Below are positions 8,777 through 17,083 of a stretch of DNA of 64,000 nt, one piece after another. Position 1 is the first letter of the stretch, and every line of letters begins with the position of its first letter. The position numbers and the translations under genes were made by a program. The DNA comes from CBDEFX01 sp965237635. Its GTDB lineage: Bacteria; Chloroflexota; Dehalococcoidia; Lucifugimonadales; CAUZJF01. The DNA is taken from positions 2,356,001-2,420,000 of the forward strand of contig CBDEFX010000002.1 in assembly GCA_965237635.1 (NCBI GenBank), in the 5' to 3' direction. The notes beneath the pieces were generated by a model, which saw nothing but the letters and a program-made list of their open reading frames with translations, was not told where the DNA came from and did not search any database.

Positions 8777-9322
8777 CTAGACGACCCTTCTCGCGCTCTT
8801 GCCCGGCTTCAGGCGTACCTGCTCTCCCGCGTACCGAACTCCCTTGCCGGTGTACACGTTCGGCGGCCTAACAGCCCTGATCTCTGCCGCAGTCTGCCCG
8901 ACCGCCTGCTTGTCTATCCCTCGAACATGAATGCGATTGTTGCCCTCGACCTCGAGGGTGATCCCATCCCGCGGCTGGACCTCTACGGTGTGGCTGAGCA
9001 TGACACTCAAGGTCAGGCCTTTCCCTGTCTGCTGCGCTCGGTATCCTACCCCGACCAACTCCATGGTCTTCTCAAAGCCCTGACTTACGCCGGCGACCAT
9101 GTTTGCCAGCAGGCTGCGAGTTAGCCCATGCAAGGCACGGTGCTTCCTCTCGTCGGACGGACGCTCGACTTTTAGTGTCCTATCCTCGTTCGAGACCATC
9201 ATATCCGGCGGCAAGACATGGTTAAGTGAACCCTTCGGTCCTTTTACCGTGACCTCCCTGTCGTCGATAGCTACTTCAACCCCCGTAGGGAGCGGTATCG
9301 GCTGCTTGCCTATCCTCGACAT
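8777..9322 (-). CDS. rplF: 50S ribosomal protein L6
   Basis: The product is 181 residues from the ATG giving MSRIGKQPIPLPTGVEV; the longer reading from 9364 adds 14 residues with no L6 similarity and would overlap rpsH. The tandem L6 domains, the QTAAEIRAVRPPNVYTGKGVRY block and a basic C-terminus are intact. L6 sits near the factor-binding site of the 50S subunit. Confidence 0.96.
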   Translation of the reverse strand: MSRIGKQPIPLPTGVEVAIDDREVTVKGPKGSLNHVLPPDMMVSNEDRTLKVERPSDERKHRALHGLTRSLLANMVAGVSQGFEKTMELVGVGYRAQQTGKGLTLSVMLSHTVEVQPRDGITLEVEGNNRIHVRGIDKQAVGQTAAEIRAVRPPNVYTGKGVRYAGEQVRLKPGKSARRVV

Positions 9323-9335
9323 GATCGGTCCCCTG

Positions 9336-9737
9336 CTACCAAACGTAGCACAGAAGCTCCCCACCGACCTTTTCTCGCCACGCCTGCTTCCCGGTCATCA
9401 CGCCCTTCGAGGTCGAGAGGATAGCGACCCCCAGGCCGCCATAGTATCTGGGGATCTCGCCCTTCCGCACGTAGACTCGTAGCCCGGGCCTGCTAACCCG
9501 TTTCAGGCCCGAGATTACTGAGACATCCTTCTCTCGATAATGCAGGGATATCCGGATGATGTCCTGAGATGAGCCCTCAGGAGTCACCTCGTAGTCCTCT
9601 ACGAACCCCTCGTCCTTGAGTATCTTTGCTAGCTCGACCTTGATATTGGACGACGGAATCGTCACGTTGTCGTGCCGGACGGCTGTGGCGTTCCGGATAC
9701 GCGTCAACATGTCTGCGATGGGGTCTGTTACTGCCAT
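9336..9737 (-). CDS. rpsH: 30S ribosomal protein S8
   Basis: The 133-residue product starts MAVTDPIADMLTRIRNA and ends with the conserved GVMTGKQAWREKVGGELLCYVW. S8 binds the central domain of 16S rRNA, and in enterobacteria it represses the spc operon at rplE; whether that holds here is unknown. Neighbours are rpsN and rplF as usual. Confidence 0.97.
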   Translation of the reverse strand: MAVTDPIADMLTRIRNATAVRHDNVTIPSSNIKVELAKILKDEGFVEDYEVTPEGSSQDIIRISLHYREKDVSVISGLKRVSRPGLRVYVRKGEIPRYYGGLGVAILSTSKGVMTGKQAWREKVGGELLCYVW

Positions 9738-9794
9738 TTTCCCCCCTATCTCGACGCCTGTCTCATGTGTCGGACAGGACCCCTCCGAAAACTC

Positions 9795-9980
9795 CTACAA
9801 ACTGGCCTTTCGTATCCCTGGGAGCAGCCCCGTCAGAGCCATCTCCCTGAAACAGATGCGGCACAGGCCAAAGTGCCTCATGTAAGCCCTCGGCCTTCCG
9901 CACCGATGACAGCGATTGCTAACCCTAACCCCATACTTCTGGGGCTTTTTCCATTTCGCTATTTTGGATGCTTTAGCCAT
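9795..9980 (-). CDS. rpsN: 30S ribosomal protein S14, type Z
   Basis: The 61-residue short form of S14 carries a zinc ribbon with C24, C27, C40 and C43, and the RHFGLCRICFREMA motif. The S14 type Z form is usual in Chloroflexota, Thermus and Gram-positive bacteria, unlike the longer zinc-free form. It lies between rplE and rpsH. Confidence 0.96.
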   Translation of the reverse strand: MAKASKIAKWKKPQKYGVRVSNRCHRCGRPRAYMRHFGLCRICFREMALTGLLPGIRKASL

Positions 9981-10008
9981 TTCCGTCCCTGTTCACGATG
10001 TCGAAGCG

Positions 10009-10851
10009 CTAGGCCGCCATCGGATCGGCTTCAGGCCTGATCATAGGCACTCCGAGCAGCTCGAGCAGTCTAAGTCCCTCTCTATCTGTCCGCGCGGTCG
10101 TAACAACAACTACTTGGAGGCCTCTAATCCGATCGATCGAATTGTAGTCGATCTCGGGAAAGATAACCTGCTCGCTTATCCCCAGGGTGTAGTTTCCTCG
10201 GCCGTCGAACGCTTCTCTTGAAAGCCCTCGGAAGTCCCTGATCCTCGGCAGTGCGGAGCTAATCAACCGGTCAACGAATTCGTACATCCTCCTGCCGCGC
10301 AGTGTGACGGCCAGTCCGATCGGCATACCCTCTCTGAGCTTGAACCCAGCGATGGACTTACGTGCGCGGGTTACCACCGGTCGCTGGCCTGTGATGAGCG
10401 AAAGGTCGCTGGTCGCGGTCTCCAAGACCTTGGCGTTCTGGATCGCTTCAGCGAGCCCGATGTTCAGGACAACCTTTGTCAATCTCGGGACCTGCATGGG
10501 GGTGGCATAGCTGAACTCCTTAACGAGTTCTTGTGAAATCTCGTCGCGGAACCTAGCCAGGAGACGTGGCAGAGGCTTTGCTACAAGCTTGGGTGTGTCT
10601 CCTCCGCCCTCTTGTGGCTCTTCTTGAGCGGTCCGTTGCTCCCGGGTGCCGCGACGGCTAGTCCCTTGAGTCGTCTCCTCCTTCTTCGCGGTGGAGCGAG
10701 AGCTGACGCGCTTCGGACCTTTGGCACTCGCCGTCGACTTGGCGATGGCCTGTGCCTTCCGACGAGGCTTTGCGCGCTTTGCGGCGCTCGACTTCGCAGC
10801 CGGGGCTTCGTCGGCACCCTCAGCCTTTTCCTGTTTATCTTCGGTGGTCAC
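10009..10851 (-). CDS. rplE: 50S ribosomal protein L5 with long N-terminal extension
   Basis: The L5 core (FSYATPMQVPRLTKVVLNIG, TGQRPVVTRARKSIAGFKLR, ending GVPMIRPEAD) occupies the last 185 residues or so. L5 binds 5S rRNA and touches tRNA at the P site. The start chosen is a GTG whose bases overlap the rplX stop (GTGA at 10848-10851). This leaves about 92 residues of Lys-, Ala-, Ser- and Glu-rich sequence before the core, where normal L5 has almost none. A start seven codons earlier in the same frame (10869) is possible but would overlap rplX by 22 bases. The extension looks disordered and has no stop or frame break. Confidence 0.93.
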   Translation of the reverse strand: MTTEDKQEKAEGADEAPAAKSSAAKRAKPRRKAQAIAKSTASAKGPKRVSSRSTAKKEETTQGTSRRGTREQRTAQEEPQEGGGDTPKLVAKPLPRLLARFRDEISQELVKEFSYATPMQVPRLTKVVLNIGLAEAIQNAKVLETATSDLSLITGQRPVVTRARKSIAGFKLREGMPIGLAVTLRGRRMYEFVDRLISSALPRIRDFRGLSREAFDGRGNYTLGISEQVIFPEIDYNSIDRIRGLQVVVVTTARTDREGLRLLELLGVPMIRPEADPMAA

Positions 10852-11165
10852 TCGATCACTTCCCCGCAATCCCTATTCTTACAGACTCTTGCCTTTGTGC
10901 CGTCAGCAAGAGTCCTGGAGCCTACGCGCGTGGGCTTATTACACTGAGTGCACATCAGGACGATGTTGGCAGCTCGGATAGGGAGTTCTTTTTGTATTAT
11001 TCCTGCCTGTCTAACGGTAGTGGTAGCTTTGGTGTGTCTAAAGACCATGTTCACGCCCTCTACCAACACCTTGTTCTCCTTGGGAAATGTTTGTGATATC
11101 CGTCCCTGCTTGCCCCGGTCCCGTCCCTTCGTCACCATGACCGTATCGTTCGTTCTGAGCTTCAC
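10848..11165 (-). CDS. rplX: 50S ribosomal protein L24
   Basis: The 105-residue product starts MKLRTNDTVMVTKGRDRGKQ, the KOW motif of L24. Then come NKVLVEGVNMVFRHTKAT and a C-terminal zinc-finger-like segment with MCTQCNKPTRVG and CKNRDCG. L24 starts 50S assembly by binding the 5' domain of 23S rRNA. The stop is shared with the rplE GTG. Confidence 0.96.
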   Translation of the reverse strand: MKLRTNDTVMVTKGRDRGKQGRISQTFPKENKVLVEGVNMVFRHTKATTTVRQAGIIQKELPIRAANIVLMCTQCNKPTRVGSRTLADGTKARVCKNRDCGEVIE

Positions 11166-11166
11166 G

Positions 11167-11535
11167 TTAAAGCACCTCAGGAGCGAGGGAGACGATACGC
11201 ATGAAGTTCTTGTCGCGAAGCTCTCGAGCCACCGGGCCGAAGATGCGTGTGCCGCGAGGCATCTGCTCTTCGTTGATTATGACCGCCGCATTGTCATCGA
11301 ATCGGATGCGAGAGCCATCGGATCTGCGATGCGGCTTCTTTGTTCGCACCACCACCGCCCTGACGACCTCTCCCTTCTTCACAGCCGCGGCCGGAGCGGC
11401 CTCCTTCACCGAAGCCACGATGACGTCGCCGAGCCACGCGTACCGTCTGCCGCTGCCTCCAGGGACACCGATACACCTGATCGTCTTGGCGCCGGAGTTG
11501 TCGGCGACCCTTAGTTGGGTGTGGTGTTGGATCAC
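11167..11535 (-). CDS. rplN: 50S ribosomal protein L14
   Basis: The 122-residue product is a canonical L14: MIQHHTQLRVADNSGAKTI, VVVRTKKPHRRSDGSRIRFDDNA and the ending ELRDKNFMRIVSLAPEVL. L14 forms an inter-subunit bridge and the binding site for ribosome silencing factor. Its ATG overlaps the rpsQ stop by four bases. Confidence 0.97.
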   Translation of the reverse strand: MIQHHTQLRVADNSGAKTIRCIGVPGGSGRRYAWLGDVIVASVKEAAPAAAVKKGEVVRAVVVRTKKPHRRSDGSRIRFDDNAAVIINEEQMPRGTRIFGPVARELRDKNFMRIVSLAPEVL

Positions 11536-12383
11536 TGGCCGTCGTCCTTCCCTTCATCTTTTTCTTCGTCGTCGGAGCCAGACGCTTCCTCGACCTCACC
11601 GCCGGTCTCTTCGTCGACCACGGGCTCGGCGGCCTTCTTTCTCGCCCTGGCCTTCGGCGCCGGTTTTTCTTCTTCAGCCTCAGTAGCCGCCTGTTCCTCG
11701 ACCTCGGGCTTGGTCGCTTTCTTTCTTGCCCTGGTCTTCGGTGGCGGTTTCTCTTCCTGGGGCTCAGCAGCCGCTTCTTCTTCCACGGCCACCCCTACCT
11801 CTGGCTCCTCTTCAACGACCGCTGTCTCGGCTGCGTTCTTCCGAGCCCTGGCCTTCGGCGCCGGCTTTTCTTCTTCGGGCTCAACAGCCGCTTCTACGGC
11901 CGACTCTGCCTCCGGTTGCTCTTCCTCGACCTCAGGCTTGGTCGCCTTCTTTCTTGCCCTTGTCTTCGGTGCCGGTTTTACTTCCTCCGCCTCAGCAACC
12001 GTGTCTGCCTCGGCTGCAGGCTCGGCGGCCTTCGTGGGCGCCACTTCCTCAGCGATCACTTCGGCTTCCGTCTCAACGCCATCGGCGAGAACTCCATCAC
12101 GGTTTATGTCTTCGGGCTGGACCTCGGCGATCTCCTCACGGGCCACGATCTCGACCAGACGCCATCGCTTGGTTTTGGAGAGCGGGCGCGTCTCCATGAT
12201 CCTGACAAGGTCGCCGACCTTACCCGCATTATTCTCGTCGTGCGCCTTGAATCGAGACCCGCGCCTTATGGGTTTGCGATACAGGCGGTGGCGTCGTCGC
12301 CACTCTACGAGCACCACGACGGTACGGTCCATCTTGTCGCTGACGACCCTACCAATTCGTACTTTGCGTCGTTCGAAGCTCAT
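11532..12383 (-). CDS. rpsQ: 30S ribosomal protein S17 with a 190-residue repeated tail
   Basis: Residues 1-88 are a normal S17 (RIGRVVSDKMDRTVVVLVEW, RRGSRFKAHDENNAGKVGD, VRIMETRPLSKTKRWRLVE). S17 usually ends there. This one continues without a break to residue 283 with a highly charged tail holding four copies of a basic patch of the type KPAPKxRARKKA set between runs of Glu. The copies alternate between two versions (TRARKKATKPEVEE and ARARKKAAE), an A-B-A-B order that points to duplication of a unit of some 45-50 residues. The flanks are tight (four-base overlaps with rpmC and rplN), so the tail is part of a real gene. Its function is unknown; it looks intrinsically disordered. Confidence 0.93.
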   Translation of the reverse strand: MSFERRKVRIGRVVSDKMDRTVVVLVEWRRRHRLYRKPIRRGSRFKAHDENNAGKVGDLVRIMETRPLSKTKRWRLVEIVAREEIAEVQPEDINRDGVLADGVETEAEVIAEEVAPTKAAEPAAEADTVAEAEEVKPAPKTRARKKATKPEVEEEQPEAESAVEAAVEPEEEKPAPKARARKNAAETAVVEEEPEVGVAVEEEAAAEPQEEKPPPKTRARKKATKPEVEEQAATEAEEEKPAPKARARKKAAEPVVDEETGGEVEEASGSDDEEKDEGKDDGQ

Positions 12384-12583
12384 TCTGCGGCCCTGGCCAA
12401 CTCCCGTTCCCTCATAACCGTCCTTATCTGCGCAACCTTCTTGCGGATTTTCTTGATCTCGTTCACGTTGGGCAACTGCATGGTAGCCCCTCGGAACCGC
12501 AGGTTCATCAGCTCCCTGTGTGAATCGTCCAACTCGGTGCCGAGCTCATCATCGGTCATTGCTCTAACGTCTAGCATCTGCAT
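12380..12583 (-). CDS. rpmC: 50S ribosomal protein L29
   Basis: The 67-residue helical hairpin protein (DELGTELDDSHRELMNLRFRG, NEIKKIRKKVAQIRTVMRERE) lies at the tunnel exit next to L23. Its stop overlaps the rpsQ ATG. A start five residues in is conceivable (MTDDELG), but the longer one is equally spaced. Confidence 0.94.
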   Translation of the reverse strand: MQMLDVRAMTDDELGTELDDSHRELMNLRFRGATMQLPNVNEIKKIRKKVAQIRTVMRERELARAAE

Positions 12584-12616
12584 ATTTGGCCTGCCAGGTA
12601 TCGCCCCAGACGAGAA

Positions 12617-13030
12617 CTATGCCTCTTGCCTCACCACAACCTTGGTGGCCATCGGGAGTTTGGCTGAAGCCAGCTTGAGGGCCTCCTTGGCCTCGTCTTC
12701 GGGCACTCCGGCCACCTCAAAAATAATTCTGCCAGGCTTGACGACCGCCACCCAGTGGTCGACGGCCCCCTTGCCGCTACCCATCCGCGTCTCGGCCGCA
12801 CGCGCAGTCACCGACTTATCGGGAAACACGCGAATCCAGATCCGGCCCCCCTTACGGGCATAGCGTGTTATTACACGACGGGCAGCTTCTAGCTGTCGTG
12901 CGGTAACCCACGAGGTCTCGACCGCCTTGAGGCCGAATTCACCGAAATTGACAGCGCTTCCAGCCAGGGCCAAGCCCTTGCGTCGACCCCTCTGCTTATT
13001 CCGGTATTTAACTCTCCTCGGCTGCAGCAT
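12617..13030 (-). CDS. rplP: 50S ribosomal protein L16
   Basis: The 137-residue product begins MLQPRRVKYRNKQRGRRKG and has RRVITRYARKGGRIWIRVFP and RMGSGKGAVDHWVAVVKPGR, all L16 hallmarks. L16 helps position the A-site tRNA. The first 23 bases overlap the end of rpsC, a consequence of the lengthened rpsC tail. Confidence 0.97.
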   Translation of the reverse strand: MLQPRRVKYRNKQRGRRKGLALAGSAVNFGEFGLKAVETSWVTARQLEAARRVITRYARKGGRIWIRVFPDKSVTARAAETRMGSGKGAVDHWVAVVKPGRIIFEVAGVPEDEAKEALKLASAKLPMATKVVVRQEA

Positions 13031-13913
13031 CTGTATCCGCCTTTTCGTCCACTTTCCCAGTGGCCTCGATAGGGGCGATCTCTTCCTTTTCGTCCGCTTT
13101 CACTGTGGTCTCGATAGGGGCGATCTCTTCCTCTTTGTCTGCCTTAACAGTGACCTCGATTGGAGGGATCTCTTCCACTTCGCCCGCTCTCACTGTGACC
13201 TCGATAGGGGCGATCTCCTCCTCTTCGTCCGCTCTCACCGTGACCTCGATAGGGGCCATCTCCTCCTCTTCCTGCTTCGGAATGGGCAGGATTTCCCCTT
13301 TGTATATCCATACCTTTACACCGATCTGACCATACTCGGTGTGCGCCTCTGCATAGCTGTAATCTATGTCAGCCCTGAGAGTGTGAAGAGGGACCCGTCC
13401 GTCCATGGCCTTTTCTGTTCGGGCGATATCCGCGCCGCCCAGTCGGCCGGAGCAGACGACCTTGATACCCTGGGCCCCGGCCTGCATCGTCCTGGTGACG
13501 GTCTGCCTGATAGCCCGCCGGAACGCTATCCGGCGGATCAGCTGGTCCGCTACCCCCCGGGCGACAAGATAAGCATCCAATTCGGGCTGGCGGATCTCTT
13601 GTACGTTGAGTCTGGCACGTCGCTTAGTGAGGCCTTCGAGGTCCTTTCTCAGCTCCTCGACTTTCTGGCCCCCTCGGCCTATCACGATGCCTGGTCGTGC
13701 CGTGTGTATCGTGCTGATCACTTCGTTAGACCCGCGCTCAATCTCCACCCTTGAAATGCCCGCGTCGGTGTAGGCGGCGTATATGGCATTGCGAATGACC
13801 ATGTCCTCTATGACCAGCTCACGGTACTCCTTCTGCTTACCGGCGAACCATTTGGCCTGCCAGTCCTTAATCACTCCCAGTCGAAAGCCTATGGGATGGG
13901 TCTTATTCCCCAT
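13008..13913 (-). CDS. rpsC: 30S ribosomal protein S3 with repeated acidic tail
   Basis: From the ATG giving MGNKTHPIGFRLGVIKDWQAK the product is 301 residues. The KH domain (PGIVIGRGGQKVEELRKDLE) and C-terminal S3 domain (RIAFRRAIRQTVTRTMQAGA) run to GEILPIPKQ near residue 214. Five tandem units of 15 residues of the form EEEIAPIEVTVRAD follow, then a 12-residue acidic end. S3 forms the mRNA entry site, so the tail would project from the solvent side. The longer reading from 13970 adds non-conserved residues that overlap rplV further. Confidence 0.94.
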   Translation of the reverse strand: MGNKTHPIGFRLGVIKDWQAKWFAGKQKEYRELVIEDMVIRNAIYAAYTDAGISRVEIERGSNEVISTIHTARPGIVIGRGGQKVEELRKDLEGLTKRRARLNVQEIRQPELDAYLVARGVADQLIRRIAFRRAIRQTVTRTMQAGAQGIKVVCSGRLGGADIARTEKAMDGRVPLHTLRADIDYSYAEAHTEYGQIGVKVWIYKGEILPIPKQEEEEMAPIEVTVRADEEEEIAPIEVTVRAGEVEEIPPIEVTVKADKEEEIAPIETTVKADEKEEIAPIEATGKVDEKADTDAAAEES

Positions 13914-14253
13914 GGTCAGGTGCCTCCTCGTCGACGACAACGATGATGTGGCTATTTCTTCTCGTGACACGAGCGGCGCGACCCCGCGCCCGCGCTCGAA
14001 ACCGCTTGAGGCTAGGGCTTTCGTTGACGTATATCTCCGTTACGCGTAGCTCCGACGTTCGCGACAGCTGCTCATTCTCCGCATTCGAGGCTGCCGACTT
14101 GACGACTTTTGCAACCTGGCGTGCCACGGGCGAAGGCAGGAATTGCAACATCTCCAGCGCTTCCTCGACCTTCATACCGCGCACCAGGTCGATGACATGC
14201 CTGACCTTCTTTACCGAGACCCCCGTGTTGTTTGCCGTTGCGCTAGTCGCCAC
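13903..14253 (-). CDS. rplV: 50S ribosomal protein L22
   Basis: The 116-residue product has KKVRHVIDLVRGMKVEEAL, FLPSPVARQVAKVVKSAASNAEN and the extended hairpin that lines the exit tunnel (RFRARARGRAARVTRRNSHI). Length and place between rpsS and rpsC are standard. Its end overlaps the rpsC start by 11 bases. Confidence 0.96.
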   Translation of the reverse strand: MATSATANNTGVSVKKVRHVIDLVRGMKVEEALEMLQFLPSPVARQVAKVVKSAASNAENEQLSRTSELRVTEIYVNESPSLKRFRARARGRAARVTRRNSHIIVVVDEEAPDHGE

Positions 14254-14367
14254 TTTTGCATTCCATCATTTCTAGATAATCCGTGGCTCGCCCAGCCGTC
14301 CCACGGATCCTGCGCCTACCTCGCAGCAAGTCACCCTCGAATGAGTCCTCTCGGGTCGAAAAAGATG

Positions 14368-14652
14368 CTATGCAACGGACGTCGTGCGTTCCGACTTCGT
14401 GGAATGCCCGCGGAAGGTCCTCGTGGCCGCGAACTCACCAAGCCTGTGCCCAACCATGTTCTCGGTTATGAACAGAGGAACGTGGCGTCGTCCGTCGTGC
14501 ACAGCTATCGTGAGTCCGATCATGTCAGGCATTATCATCGACGCCCTGGACCAGGTGCGGATGACTACCTTGCTCGAGCTACGCCGGGCTGCATCGACCC
14601 TCTTGGCAAGCTTGGCGTCCACAAACGGTCCCTTCTTGATCGATCGCGACAT
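14368..14652 (-). CDS. rpsS: 30S ribosomal protein S19
   Basis: The 94-residue product starts MSRSIKKGPFVDAKLAKRV and contains IRTWSRASMIMPDMIGLTIAVHDGR with GHRLGEFAATRTFRGH, the standard S19 sequence. It forms a complex with S13 in the 30S head. A 114-base gap separates it from rplV; I see no gene in that gap. Confidence 0.97.
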   Translation of the reverse strand: MSRSIKKGPFVDAKLAKRVDAARRSSSKVVIRTWSRASMIMPDMIGLTIAVHDGRRHVPLFITENMVGHRLGEFAATRTFRGHSTKSERTTSVA

Positions 14653-14667
14653 CTCTAGTCCCCTAAC

Positions 14668-15498
14668 TTATCGTTTTCGCCTGCGAGCCGAGATCATCTT
14701 ATCCGTAGACTTGTTGCGGCGCGTTCGATACCCCAGCGCCGGTTTTCCCCAGGGTGTCTTGGGGCTCGGCATCCCTATAGGTGACCGCCCTTCGCCGCCC
14801 CCGTGCGGATGGTCCGCGGGGGACATAACAACGCCTCTGACTTGCGGCCGCCAGCCCATGTTGCGCTTGCGGCCCGCTTTGCCAAGCTTGACGTTCTTGT
14901 GGTCTCCGGCGCTTACCTGGCCGACAGTGGCCAGACATTCGCTCAGCACCCGTCGTACTTCGCCTGACGGTAGCCTCAACAGGGTATACCGTTCCTCTTT
15001 GGCGAGTACCTGTGCCGAGCTCCCAGCGCTCCGGACTATCTGCCCGCCCCGACCGACCTTTAGCTCCACATTGTGGACCAGCGTTCCAGTCGGAATCGCT
15101 CTTAAGGGAAGAGCGTTGCCCGGCCGGATTTCCGCCTCCTCACCTGCCTCCACAACATCACCGACCTTTATTGCGGCAGGGGCGATAATGTACCGCCAGT
15201 CGCCGTCCCGATACTTGATGAGCGCGATCCGAGCCGAGCGATTGGGATCGTACTCTATCGAGTCCACCTCACCTGGAACCCCTGACTTGTCGCGCTTGTA
15301 GTCGATAACTCGTAGACGACGTTTGTGGCCGCCTCCGCGATGTCGTACTGTGAGCTTGCCGCTCGAGTTGCGACCACCCCTCTTTTTCTGAGGCAGCAGC
15401 AGCGACTTCTTCGGCCGACGGCGGGTTATGTCGTCGGAAGTCTGGAGTACGACTCCACGGCGTCCCGGCGTCGTCGGTTTAGCGCTTTTCAGTGGCAT
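14668..15498 (-). CDS. rplB: 50S ribosomal protein L2
   Basis: The 276-residue product has the L2 core: SSGKLTVRHRGGGHKRRLRV, the SH3-like domain and the conserved peptidyl-transferase-proximal segment GVVMSPADHPHGGGEGR with the essential His. L2 is among the oldest r-proteins and is required for subunit association. It directly follows rplW without a gap. Confidence 0.97.
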   Translation of the reverse strand: MPLKSAKPTTPGRRGVVLQTSDDITRRRPKKSLLLPQKKRGGRNSSGKLTVRHRGGGHKRRLRVIDYKRDKSGVPGEVDSIEYDPNRSARIALIKYRDGDWRYIIAPAAIKVGDVVEAGEEAEIRPGNALPLRAIPTGTLVHNVELKVGRGGQIVRSAGSSAQVLAKEERYTLLRLPSGEVRRVLSECLATVGQVSAGDHKNVKLGKAGRKRNMGWRPQVRGVVMSPADHPHGGGEGRSPIGMPSPKTPWGKPALGYRTRRNKSTDKMISARRRKR

Positions 15499-15783
15499 CT
15501 ATACGCCCTCGAATATAGTTATGGTGTCGCCAGAAGCCACGGTTACGATCGCCTTCTTCCACGACCTCTGAGCGCTGAAGCGCGGCCCATAGCGCTTCCG
15601 CTTTCCTTTGACGTTCATCGTGTTTACCTTCACGACGGTCACACCGAACGCCTCTTCTACCGCCTGTTTGATCCCATGTTTGGTGGCGCCTCGAGAAACC
15701 TCAAACACATACCGGCCCCTGTCCTGCATATAGGTGCTCTTCTCGGTTACGATGGGCCTTCTCAGTACTTCAAGTATGTGCAT
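15499..15783 (-). CDS. rplW: 50S ribosomal protein L23
   Basis: The 94-residue product begins MHILEVLRRPIVTEKSTYMQ and holds the KHGIKQAVEEAFGVTVVKVNTMNV loop. L23 docks trigger factor and SRP at the tunnel exit. The gene runs directly into rplB. Confidence 0.97.
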   Translation of the reverse strand: MHILEVLRRPIVTEKSTYMQDRGRYVFEVSRGATKHGIKQAVEEAFGVTVVKVNTMNVKGKRKRYGPRFSAQRSWKKAIVTVASGDTITIFEGV

Positions 15784-15789
15784 CGCTAT

Positions 15790-16437
15790 CTAGGCCTTAG
15801 CCATTCCTCTGCCCGACCCTCCCCACAGCTCCTCCGCCTTCCGCACAGCATCGAGGGTCATGACTACCGTCCGGTGATTCACCAGGTCCAGTGTGTTCAG
15901 CAGAGAGCCTGGGAGCATCTTGAGTCGCGGGACGTTTCTAGCAGCCCGCAGTGCTGAGGCATCGGCCCCGTCGGCCACAAGCAGCACCGACGGACCCGCC
16001 CCGAGAGCGTCCAACACGCCAACCATGTTCTTCGTTGCGGGGCTTTCTAGGGTCAACGCGTCCAAAACTACCAGCTCTTCGGTCCGCACCTTTTCAGATA
16101 AAGTAGCGACCAGAGACAGCCGCCTCATCCTCTTCGGGGTGTTATGCCGGAAGCTTCGGGGACTGGGGCCGAACACGATCCCTCCACCCCTCCAGACTGG
16201 GGACCGTATCGAGCCTGCCCGCGCCATCCCCGTATGCTTCTGGGCCCTCGGTTTCCTTCCCCCGCCGGACACCTGTCCGCGTGTCTTGACCTTGGCTGTC
16301 CCCTGTCGGGCATTTGCAAGCTGCCCTACGACAACCTGCTGGACTAGGGGTCGGTTCATGGGCGCGTCAAAAACATCGTCGCGCACCTGAACGCTCTTCA
16401 CGACCTTTCCTGCAGTATTCTTGATTCGAAGTTTCAA
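15790..16437 (-). CDS. rplD: 50S ribosomal protein L4
   Basis: The 215-residue product contains the tunnel loop (ANARQGTAKVKTRGQVSGGG, RKPRAQKHTGMARAGSIRSP, WRGGGIVFGP) and the Rossmann-like body (TEELVVLDALTLESPATKNM). L4 represses the S10 operon in enterobacteria; no such evidence is visible here. It lies between rplC and rplW. Confidence 0.97.
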   Translation of the reverse strand: MKLRIKNTAGKVVKSVQVRDDVFDAPMNRPLVQQVVVGQLANARQGTAKVKTRGQVSGGGRKPRAQKHTGMARAGSIRSPVWRGGGIVFGPSPRSFRHNTPKRMRRLSLVATLSEKVRTEELVVLDALTLESPATKNMVGVLDALGAGPSVLLVADGADASALRAARNVPRLKMLPGSLLNTLDLVNHRTVVMTLDAVRKAEELWGGSGRGMAKA

Positions 16438-16442
16438 CGGTG

Positions 16443-17075
16443 CTACTTCTCCGTGCGCCCAACCTTGCGAATCATCACGACCGAGTTTCGCGCGCCGGGT
16501 ACCGAACCCTCGACCAACAACAGGTTCCGTTCCGGGTCAGCCGAGACCACTTCCAGGTTTCTGACCGTGACACGTACATTGCCCATATGCCCAGCCATAC
16601 TCAGCCCTTTGATGACCCTTCCAGGAGAGCTGCCCGCGCCGATTGAACCCGGTGCTCTGTGTCGGTCAGACTGCCCGTGGGTCTTTGGACCACCGTGGAA
16701 CCCGTGTCGCTTTACTCCTCCGGCGAATCCACGACCCTTGGACAGGCCGATGGCGTCAACCCTGTCTCCTGGCTCGAAAAGGTCTACGCCGATCTCCTGC
16801 CCAACCTCGATCTCAGAGATGTCGGAGGCCCGGAACTCTCGCAGATAGCGGAAAAGCTTGCCGGCCGGCCCCAGGTGTCCCCCGCGAGGCTTGTTGAGCC
16901 GCCGGACCTCTTCATAGCCTACCTGCACACTCTCGTAGCCGTCCTTTTCAACGCCTTTGACCTGCGTGACTGTGCACGGGCCGGCTCGGAGCGCGGTAAC
17001 GGAGACAGCCTCTCCACTCTCCCGGAAGACTTGCGTCGTCCCTATCTTCTTGCCTATCAAGCCCTGAATCGACAT
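16443..17075 (-). CDS. rplC: 50S ribosomal protein L3
   Basis: The 210-residue product has MSIQGLIGKKIGTTQVF and the characteristic SKGRGFAGGVKRHGFHGGPK and APGSIGAGSSPGRVIKGLSM segments. The Gln of the HGQSDRHRAPGSIG patch is the site methylated by PrmB in other bacteria. Eight bases separate it from rpsJ. Confidence 0.97.
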   Translation of the reverse strand: MSIQGLIGKKIGTTQVFRESGEAVSVTALRAGPCTVTQVKGVEKDGYESVQVGYEEVRRLNKPRGGHLGPAGKLFRYLREFRASDISEIEVGQEIGVDLFEPGDRVDAIGLSKGRGFAGGVKRHGFHGGPKTHGQSDRHRAPGSIGAGSSPGRVIKGLSMAGHMGNVRVTVRNLEVVSADPERNLLLVEGSVPGARNSVVMIRKVGRTEK

Positions 17076-17083
17076 TACAATGC

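Noticed and set aside
11515..12417. A 300-residue plus-strand frame rich in Ser and Ala
   Set aside because: It is the mirror of the repeated rpsQ tail; the rpsQ frame has overlaps with neighbours and the S17 core.
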